Source: Candidatus Fermentithermobacillaceae bacterium
GTDB taxonomy: Bacteria; Bacillota; Sulfobacillia; Fermentithermobacillales; DUSS01
Direction of reading: 5' to 3'
Length of the DNA stretch: 64,000 nt
Assembly: GCA_014896535.1 (NCBI GenBank)
Contig: JADBKE010000009.1
Location: forward strand, 21,181-85,180
Shown one piece after another: positions 57,747-64,000 of the stretch. A program made the translations under genes and the position numbers. The notes beneath the pieces were generated by a model, which was not told the DNA's origin, ran no database searches, and was given only the letters and a program-made list of their open reading frames with translations. Positions within the stretch are counted from its first letter, which is position 1. Every line of letters begins with the position of its first letter.

Positions 57747-60700
57747 TCATCCGGAGAGGAAATCGAGGAGCGAAAGCTGGTCCGTTTCGCCGAGCCCTTC
57801 GAGACACCCGTATTGCTTGAGCGTCTCTACGGCGCGCCTCGTCAGCCCCGCCCGTTTTCTTAAGTCTTCGATGGAAGAAAACCGCCCCTGCGACCGGGCA
57901 GTTGCTATCCCCTCGCAAGCTTTCGCGCCCAGGCCCGGCACGGAAATGAGCGGAGGCAGCAGCTTTTTACCCCGCGGCAAATACCTGGTGGGATGCGAGG
58001 CGTACAGGTCGAGTTTGCCGAAGGATATCCCGCGGCTTTCCATCTCGAGGCAAACTTCCAGCGCTCCGGCAATATCTTCATCCTTGGGAGAGCTGCCTTC
58101 AGAATTAGATACCCGCTCGATGAACTTCCTCCAGCCGTCGGGACCCTGGAGGATAAGGTCCAGGGTAAGTGCGGATCCGTGAAACGAGAAGTATGCTGCG
58201 TAAAACGCCTCGGGATAATGCTTTTTGTACCAGGCGATGCGAAAGGCCGTGGTGACGTAGGCGACGGCGTGAGCTTTGGGAAAGAGATAGGAAATTTTTC
58301 TGCAGGACTGGATGTACCAGTCGGGCACTCCCTTCTCCCGCATGAGGGAAATGTCCTCGTCATCCAGCGGTTTGCCTTTGCGCACCTTTTCCGAGATGGC
58401 AAATGCCCTTTCGGGAGGAAGGCCCATCTTCATGAGGTAAAGGAAGATATCCTCTCGCGTTGCGATGACCTCGGAGAGTCTGGCTTTGCCTTCGCGTATG
58501 AGATCCCTGGCGTTGTTGGCCCAAACATCGGTTCCGTGGGAGAGCCCGGAAATGCGAACGAGGTCAGCAAAGGTGGCCGGCCTGGTTTCGGCGAGCATCG
58601 TCCGGACAAACCTGGTCCCGAACTCGGGAATGCCCAGGGCATCGTCGGGATTTTCGCCGGAAAAGAGCTTCATAGTCTCCGGGTCGTCCATGGGTATGCT
58701 CCGTGGATCGACCCCGGTAAGCTCCTGGAGCATCTTGAGCACGGTCGGATCATCGTGCCCCAGAATGTCCACCTTGATGAGATGCCCCTGAATGGACTCG
58801 TAGTCGAAATGCGTGGTTACGGCACCCGCCTCCTTATCGTCAGCGGGATACTGAAGCGGGGTGAAATCGAGCACGTCTTCGCCCCGGGGAACCACCATCA
58901 CACCACCGGGGTGCTGGCCGGTTGTCCTCTTCACACCTTCTATCCCCTTGACCAGCCGGATCTCCTCGGCCCGTCTGAGCTTTTTACCGGTTTCCTCCGC
59001 GAAGTGTTTGACGAATCCGAACGCAGTCTTCGTCGCCACCGTGGATATGGTGCCGGCTCTGAACACATTCCCTTCCCCGAGGAGTTCCGCAACGAATTTG
59101 AACATCTCCTGCTGTTCTTCCCCGGAAAAGTTCAGGTCGATATCGGGCACCTTGTCTCCACCGAACCCCATGAAGGTTTCGAATGGAATGTCCTGGCCGT
59201 CCCTTATCAACGCTCGTCCGCACCGCGGGCAGTTTCTGGGCGGGAGATCGAATCCGGAACCGACTCCTTCCTCCTCGGGAAATTCGCACCAGTAACACTC
59301 CGGGCATACGTAATGAGGAGGCAACGGGTTCACCTCGGTGATACCCACGGCTCTCGCAACGAGAGATGAGCCAACGGAGCCCCTCGAGCCCACCATGTAA
59401 CCGTCGCTTTCGGACTTAGCCACCATTTTGGCAGCTATGAGGTAAATGGGAGCGTATCCATTTCCGATTATGGCCCGGAGCTCCCGTTCAAACCTCTCTT
59501 TTACTAGGGGAGGCGGATTGGGTCCATAAAGCTTCCGTATGCCCTCTTCCGCCATGCTCCGCAAGAGCTCGTCCTGGTTGTCGAGGCGCGGACAGTGAAG
59601 ACCCGGGCGCACCGGGGTAACGGGAGCTACCTGCTCTGCAATGCGCCTGGGGTTTTCCACCACCACCAGTCTGGCCAGATCGGGGTCCAAGTACGACCGG
59701 GCTTCGTCAATAAGCTCTGCCGTACTCCTGAAATGCAGGGGAGCAGGTCTTTCTCCTTGCTCCATGCCTTTGGCTGAAAGCAGAATCCTCCTGTAAATCT
59801 CATCTTCCGGATCGAGGTAGTGGGCATCGCCCGTCATGACTACGGGGATACCCAAAGCCCGGCCGAGTTCGACGATTTTCTTGTTCAACAGAGCGAGCTC
59901 ATCCTTTGACCGCACGCGACCATCCGTCACGAGGAAGGCGTTCACATCGACCGGCTGAATCTCCAGATAATCGTAAAATGAGGCCACGTCCTGGATAGAC
60001 TCGCGCCCGGACAGGAGAGCCTGGAACACCTCCCCGGCCTCGCACGCCGAACCCACGAGGATTCCTTCTCTAAATCGGGACAAAAGCCCCCGGGGGATGC
60101 GCGGGGTCCTGTAAAAGTGGCGGAGGTGGGATTCGGTTACGATCCGGTAGAGGTTTTTCAAGCCAACCTGGTCTTTCACGAGAAGAGTGATGTGGTAACT
60201 CGGCCCGGTATCGGCGCCGTCCTCCACCAGGTATCCCTCGAGCCCGTAAATCACCTTCACCCCGTACTTCTTCCCAAGATGCTCCGCTTCGGGAAACGCC
60301 TGCACAACGCCGTGGTCGGTGATGGCCAAAGCCCCGTGCCCCCAAAGGGCCGCCCTTTCAATGGCCTTTTCGAGGTCGAGGACGGAGTCGAGAGCACTCA
60401 TTTTCGTATGCAGGTGAAGTTCAACTCGCTTTTCGGGGTAATCGTCGGTTCTCACTTCCGGTGCGGTCAGACAAATATCGTGGCAGAGGACGAAAGGCTC
60501 CATGGACAGCTTGTCCAAAGCCGAGCGGCCTCGCACCATCACCGGCATACCGGGAGAAAGCCGCAAAAACCTCTCATCGGAAAAAAACGCTCTGGCGAAA
60601 ATGGAATCTTTCTTGTCGGTTATCACCATTTCGACGAGGGTATCTCCCGAGCGGCTCCGCTTCGCCGACAGATCGCAAATGGTGCCCTTTATCGTCACGC

Positions 60701-61127
60701 TCTCCTTCTCGCCGCCCGTGATTGAGGAAATATCCACGGGCGTTGAGCGAATCGGCCTGCCGAGGATGACGTCGTCTTCGTCAGCACCGCCCGGCGCTCC
60801 TTTCCGCCGGACTTCCCGAGGTTCTCTGGAAACTCCCTCGATTCTGAACCTCACTTCCAAAGCTTCCGGCACAAAACGCCCCAGCTTCGCCGCAGCTTTC
60901 TTCAACTGCCCGTCCAGTGCCTCCCTGGATACCCCGGGAGGGAGCTCGACGCCGTCCGCTTGAAGACAGAGGGTCCAGGTTCCGGCGGAAGTATCCACTT
61001 CGATACCGGCAACCGCAAGTCGGGATATCGCCTCGAGCCCGTCACCGAGACCGTCCTCTCCCGGGACACACGACAGGAGATCACCTAGGAATATCTGAGC
61101 GTCGGGCCTCACGAATCTTACGCTCAC
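57747..61127 (-). CDS. polC: DNA polymerase III PolC-type, lacking the embedded exonuclease
   Basis: 1126 residues against ~1430 for B. subtilis PolC. N-terminal domain (about 1-115), OB fold (about 120-235, VDISSITGGEKESVTIKG), PHP domain starting VELHLHTKMSALDSVLDL near 247, polymerase core with PDIDLNFSGEEQQEMFKFV (catalytic Asp pair) near 660, a zinc knuckle pair (CPECYWC, NCPRCG), KRTTGQHPGGVMVVP and SYLFPKAHAVAYV. The PHP passes from GLEGYLVEDGADTG directly into PSYHITLLVKDQVGLKNLY, with no DxE exonuclease. GTG 61127 overlaps the ispG stop (GTGA) and has GGGGGG upstream; the frame beyond it only shadows ispG. Confidence 0.96.
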   Translation of the reverse strand: MSVRFVRPDAQIFLGDLLSCVPGEDGLGDGLEAISRLAVAGIEVDTSAGTWTLCLQADGVELPPGVSREALDGQLKKAAAKLGRFVPEALEVRFRIEGVSREPREVRRKGAPGGADEDDVILGRPIRSTPVDISSITGGEKESVTIKGTICDLSAKRSRSGDTLVEMVITDKKDSIFARAFFSDERFLRLSPGMPVMVRGRSALDKLSMEPFVLCHDICLTAPEVRTDDYPEKRVELHLHTKMSALDSVLDLEKAIERAALWGHGALAITDHGVVQAFPEAEHLGKKYGVKVIYGLEGYLVEDGADTGPSYHITLLVKDQVGLKNLYRIVTESHLRHFYRTPRIPRGLLSRFREGILVGSACEAGEVFQALLSGRESIQDVASFYDYLEIQPVDVNAFLVTDGRVRSKDELALLNKKIVELGRALGIPVVMTGDAHYLDPEDEIYRRILLSAKGMEQGERPAPLHFRSTAELIDEARSYLDPDLARLVVVENPRRIAEQVAPVTPVRPGLHCPRLDNQDELLRSMAEEGIRKLYGPNPPPLVKERFERELRAIIGNGYAPIYLIAAKMVAKSESDGYMVGSRGSVGSSLVARAVGITEVNPLPPHYVCPECYWCEFPEEEGVGSGFDLPPRNCPRCGRALIRDGQDIPFETFMGFGGDKVPDIDLNFSGEEQQEMFKFVAELLGEGNVFRAGTISTVATKTAFGFVKHFAEETGKKLRRAEEIRLVKGIEGVKRTTGQHPGGVMVVPRGEDVLDFTPLQYPADDKEAGAVTTHFDYESIQGHLIKVDILGHDDPTVLKMLQELTGVDPRSIPMDDPETMKLFSGENPDDALGIPEFGTRFVRTMLAETRPATFADLVRISGLSHGTDVWANNARDLIREGKARLSEVIATREDIFLYLMKMGLPPERAFAISEKVRKGKPLDDEDISLMREKGVPDWYIQSCRKISYLFPKAHAVAYVTTAFRIAWYKKHYPEAFYAAYFSFHGSALTLDLILQGPDGWRKFIERVSNSEGSSPKDEDIAGALEVCLEMESRGISFGKLDLYASHPTRYLPRGKKLLPPLISVPGLGAKACEGIATARSQGRFSSIEDLRKRAGLTRRAVETLKQYGCLEGLGETDQLSLLDFLSG

Positions 61128-62203
61128 CGGGCGTCCCCCCGCCTCCTGGCCTCGATTTCCTCTCTGCACAGAGCAAGGAGCGCCTCGACCATCTCTTCCC
61201 TCTTCACCCGCCCCTGGGCCTGTCCTCTTCGGAAGAGGATCCCGCCATCCCTGCCACACGCGAGGCCGACGTCGGCTTCTCTGGCTTCCCCTGGCCCGTT
61301 CACCGGACAGCCCATCACAGCTACTTTGAGCGGCTCCTTGATGTTCTCCAGGGCTTTTTTCACCCTGATCGCCACGTCGGGAAGGTCCTGGACCTGACAC
61401 CGGGCACAAGTGGGGCAGGCTATCACGTCCGGCCCGAACGTGCGAAGTTCCAAGGATTGAAGGATGTCCCGAGCTACCCTCACTTCTTCCTCCGGTGGCG
61501 CCGAAAGAGACACTCTCACCGTGTCGCCGATTCCTTCTGCCAGCAAAGCACCGATGCCTGCAGCCGACTTCACCACGCCCGAAAGGCCCGGTCCCGCCTC
61601 GGTGACCCCAACGTGAAGAGGCCAGGAAGTTTTCTCATGGATGAGCCGGTAAGCTCTCACGGTTTCCCAGGCCGAGGAAGATTTCAGGGAAATGACAATT
61701 CCGTCTACTCCGTGATCTTCGAGGAAGCGCACGTGCTTGAGAGCGCTTTCCACCATGGCTTCCGCGCAGGGCCTGCCGTACCGGGCAAGTATATCCCTTT
61801 CGACCGATCCTGAGTTCACCCCGATCCTTATGGCGGCTCCACGTCGTCTGGCTTCCCGGGCCAGTTCAAGCAGGGCATCCTGACCCCCGATGTTGCCCGG
61901 GTTCACCCTGATCTTGTCCGCACCGGCTTCGAGAGCTTTAAAACCGAGATTTGGATCGAAATGAACGTCGGCCACCAGGGGCACTTCCACCTCTCTCTTC
62001 AGATGCCGCAGTACCCGGCACGACTCCTCGTCGGGAACGGCTACCCGGATTATTTCCGCTCCTTCTTTGACCAGGGAGCGAATCTGGGAGAAGGTTGCTT
62101 TGAAATCCCTCGTGTCCGTTTTGGTCATGGCCTGGACGGATATGGGCGCGTTCCCGCCGATGACGACGGAACCAACCCTGACGGCAATCTTTTCCTTCCT
62201 CAC
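61124..62203 (-). CDS. ispG: 4-Hydroxy-3-methylbut-2-enyl-diphosphate synthase
   Basis: 359 residues; converts MEcPP to HMBPP in the MEP isoprenoid pathway. PISVQAMTKTDTRDFKATFS opens the TIM barrel, VADVHFDPNLGFKALEAGAD and IRVNPGNIGGQ follow, and the 4Fe-4S ligands are in IACPTCARCQVQ near 270 and MGCPVNGPGEAREADVG near 305. It lies between rseP (21 bp upstream) and polC (4-nt overlap). Confidence 0.97.
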   Translation of the reverse strand: MRKEKIAVRVGSVVIGGNAPISVQAMTKTDTRDFKATFSQIRSLVKEGAEIIRVAVPDEESCRVLRHLKREVEVPLVADVHFDPNLGFKALEAGADKIRVNPGNIGGQDALLELAREARRRGAAIRIGVNSGSVERDILARYGRPCAEAMVESALKHVRFLEDHGVDGIVISLKSSSAWETVRAYRLIHEKTSWPLHVGVTEAGPGLSGVVKSAAGIGALLAEGIGDTVRVSLSAPPEEEVRVARDILQSLELRTFGPDVIACPTCARCQVQDLPDVAIRVKKALENIKEPLKVAVMGCPVNGPGEAREADVGLACGRDGGILFRRGQAQGRVKREEMVEALLALCREEIEARRRGDAR

Positions 62204-62224
62204 GCGTTTCCGCCTCCGGCTGGT

Positions 62225-63349
62225 TCACATGATGAGTCTCATGATATCCCTGTAGGTGATGATGACGAAGAGCGCCATGAGAATGGCAAATCCGATGAGG
62301 TGTATGAAGTTCTCCTTTTCCGGATCTACCGGCTTCCCTCTGACCCCCTCTATCGCCGCGAAGAGTAATCTCGACCCATCCAGCGCCGGAATGGGGAGAA
62401 GGTTGATGAGCCCGAGGTTAGCTGAAATCGCCCCCAGCAAATACAGGAAAGGAGAGATGCCCGCCGAGGCAGCTTCCCCCAGGATTTGACCGATCCCCAC
62501 CGGACCGGTGACCTCCGGACGCGCTTTTCCGGAAACGGTTTCCACGAGGCCTTTCACCCAGAAAGTGACCACGTAGACCGTTTCTTTAAAAGCGGTGACA
62601 ATGCCCTCAATCGGATGCATCCGGGACCTCTCGAGCCGCGATTGCACCCCGATCACACCGACGCCGTTGGCGCTTTCGGGTGTAATCACCAGTTCCAGCT
62701 CCTGCCCGTCCCGCTCCACGACGAATCTGGTGGGTAAACCCGGGCGGCGCCGAACGATCGAGACCATGTCTTCCCAGTTTTTAATCGTTTGCCCCTCTAC
62801 TTGCACGATCCGGTCTCCCGGAAGCATCCCTGCTGCAGCCGCGGGTTTTCCGGGAAGAACGTGGCCTATGAAAGGCGTAGTCCGGTCAAGTCCCGTGACG
62901 GAAAACACCAAGAAAAACAAAAAAGCGGCCAGGAAAAGGTTCATGACGGGACCGGCTGCCACGATCACGCTCTTTGCCAAAGCGGGCTGCGAGTAAAAAT
63001 GCCTCTCCACCGGAACCGCGGAGTCTTCCCGAGAGAGGCCGCCTCCCGCTTCCCCCGCGAACCGGACGAACCCCCCCAGAGGGAACAACCTCAGCGAGTA
63101 CCTGGTCTCTCCCAGCTTGAACGATACCAGCGACGGCCCGAATCCCAGGCCGAACTCATGCACAAATACGCCGAATTTCTTGCCGGCCAAAAAGTGCCCG
63201 AGTTCGTGAAAGAACGCCATGACCCCCAGAAAGATGATGGCCACCGCTACCCGGAACACCGGTGAGTCGTTGAGCGCACCCAGCGGTATGGCTGCGCCCA
63301 ACAACGGAGCGATCATCCACGTGCTCAATCCGATCACCTTCAAACCCAA
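62225..63349 (-). CDS. rseP: RIP metalloprotease RseP (site-2 protease)
   Basis: 374 residues, a zinc protease inside the membrane. HExxH in VMAFFHELGHFLAGKKFG near residue 50, a PDZ domain (about 160-240, PGKPAAAAGMLPGDRIVQVE) and the third zinc ligand Asp in NLLPIPALDGSRLLFAAIEG near 315. It cleaves membrane-bound anti-sigma factors or peptides. The start is uncertain: TTG 63349, or TTG 63328 which has AAGGTG at a better distance. In Bacillota this gene usually sits between dxr and ispG, as here. Confidence 0.95.
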   Translation of the reverse strand: MGLKVIGLSTWMIAPLLGAAIPLGALNDSPVFRVAVAIIFLGVMAFFHELGHFLAGKKFGVFVHEFGLGFGPSLVSFKLGETRYSLRLFPLGGFVRFAGEAGGGLSREDSAVPVERHFYSQPALAKSVIVAAGPVMNLFLAAFLFFLVFSVTGLDRTTPFIGHVLPGKPAAAAGMLPGDRIVQVEGQTIKNWEDMVSIVRRRPGLPTRFVVERDGQELELVITPESANGVGVIGVQSRLERSRMHPIEGIVTAFKETVYVVTFWVKGLVETVSGKARPEVTGPVGIGQILGEAASAGISPFLYLLGAISANLGLINLLPIPALDGSRLLFAAIEGVRGKPVDPEKENFIHLIGFAILMALFVIITYRDIMRLIM

Positions 63350-63366
63350 AGAAACTCGGTCTTAAC

Positions 63367-64000
63367 TTAAGCTCTCGACTTAAACTCCAGAATGCCTTGC
63401 CCGGCCGAGATCGTACCAGTTCGACTTCCCCGGTGAGGAGCTCGAGCGCGCCACGCTTGCGACCGGACGATCTCCCTGACCTTGAGTCTACCCCGATGAG
63501 CTTCTTCCTCCAAAGTCTCGAGGGACGAAGGCGAGACAGGTGCGTAACCGGAAAGAGCCAGATCGAGAACAGGATAGATGGCCGTGAACGGAATAGCCCC
63601 CGACAAGAACGATCTCACCGCTTCTTCGTCCGCCGCGGAGATAAAGCACGGCGCCGTTCCTCCCATCCTACCCGCGCGGAAGCCCAGCTCAAGGCAGGGA
63701 AACCGCAAGAGGTCCGGCTGGCTAAAGGAAAGCGTCTTTCCGGTTAAATCCAGCGGCGGAGTAAGAGCTTTACCCCGGGCCGGGTAATTGAGCGCGTACG
63801 ATACGGGGAGGCGCATATCCGGCGAGGACATGAGAGCTTTAACGCTCCCATCCTTGAAAACCACCATGGAATGGACGATAGCTTCGCGATGAACGAGCAC
63901 GGAAATCCGGTCGTAATCAATTCCGAACAAATAATGAGCTTCGATCACTTCCAGCGCTTTGTTGAAGAACGTGGCCGAGTCCACGGTTATCTTCGGCCCC
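63367..64000 (-). CDS. dxr: 1-Deoxy-D-xylulose 5-phosphate reductoisomerase (partial, C-terminal part)
   Basis: About 211 residues of the C-terminal half; the N-terminal NADPH domain lies beyond the window edge. KITVDSATFFNKALEVIEAH (metal and catalytic region), ISVLVHREAIVHSMVVFKDG and MRLPVSYALNYPAR are diagnostic. It makes MEP, the committed step of the pathway that ispG continues. The last ~30 residues are Arg-rich and unlike the usual C-terminus. Open frame continues to the final base. Confidence 0.95.
   Translation of the reverse strand, partial: GPKITVDSATFFNKALEVIEAHYLFGIDYDRISVLVHREAIVHSMVVFKDGSVKALMSSPDMRLPVSYALNYPARGKALTPPLDLTGKTLSFSQPDLLRFPCLELGFRAGRMGGTAPCFISAADEEAVRSFLSGAIPFTAIYPVLDLALSGYAPVSPSSLETLEEEAHRGRLKVREIVRSQAWRARAPHRGSRTGTISAGQGILEFKSRA

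Noticed and set aside
61128..61409. N-terminal extension of the polC frame by 94 codons
   Set aside because: It runs inside ispG on another frame, has Arg/Gly-rich composition and no PolC similarity; GTG 61127 with a GTGA overlap is the natural start.
1..64000. CRISPR arrays, insertion sequences, prophage genes, rRNA
   Set aside because: No regular repeat-spacer pattern, transposase, integrase, phage structural gene or rRNA sequence was recognised.

Overview
The window looks like a chromosome segment from a moderately GC-rich, spore-forming member of the Bacillota (Firmicutes). The evidence is a PolC-type replicative polymerase, the dxr-rseP-ispG-polC gene order, a glnR-glnA operon with a GlnR box, and sporulation or germination families (GerW/YtfJ, GerMN/Gmad2 lipoprotein, DacF, a GH18 cortex-lytic-like enzyme, a NodB deacetylase, YmaF). 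GTG and TTG starts behind strong Shine-Dalgarno sites are frequent. An anaerobic or fermentative life is plausible from L-lactate dehydrogenase, carbamate kinase, an imino/amino-acid dehydrogenase complex and a radical SAM enzyme, but this is inference. I cannot name the species. No insertion sequence, prophage, CRISPR array or rRNA was seen.

Layout: 1-9 kb carries an ECF sigma factor, a NarL-type two-component pair, a double FMN-binding protein, a YkvI-like transporter, a germination-type lipoprotein and lysA. 9-16 kb has a glycosyltransferase, an L-lactate dehydrogenase with odd extensions, a His-rich YmaF protein, a folate one-carbon pair (cyclodeaminase and folD) and a secreted GH18 enzyme. 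16-20 kb is a tightly overlapped five-gene flavin/iron-sulfur dehydrogenase operon. 20-30 kb has a secreted NodB protein, surE, a DinG-like exonuclease, ndk, speH and a tandem GGDEF protein. 30-38 kb is an ABC uptake system with a DUF3798 lipoprotein, divergent from a sigma-54 activator. 38-45 kb is the most accessory region: a radical SAM enzyme, a regulator with its own operator, decayed P-loop ATPase genes, a four-gene membrane cluster of unknown function and a broken micro-ORF. 45-54 kb holds tRNA-Leu, hsp20, dacF, arcC, meso-DAP dehydrogenase, a patatin and glnRA. 54-64 kb has gerW/DUF2953 split by an ECF sigma/anti-sigma pair, a folate-type ECF transporter S component, and polC-ispG-rseP-dxr (dxr runs off the edge).

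Genes that seem to work together: meso-DAP dehydrogenase and LysA in lysine synthesis; FolD, the cyclodeaminase and the folate S component in C1 metabolism; glnR with glnA in nitrogen control; dxr and ispG in the MEP pathway. The most interesting points are a PolC without its built-in proofreading exonuclease, a DinG homologue that keeps its exonuclease but has lost its helicase motifs, and the uncharacterised four-gene membrane cluster at 41187-44138.
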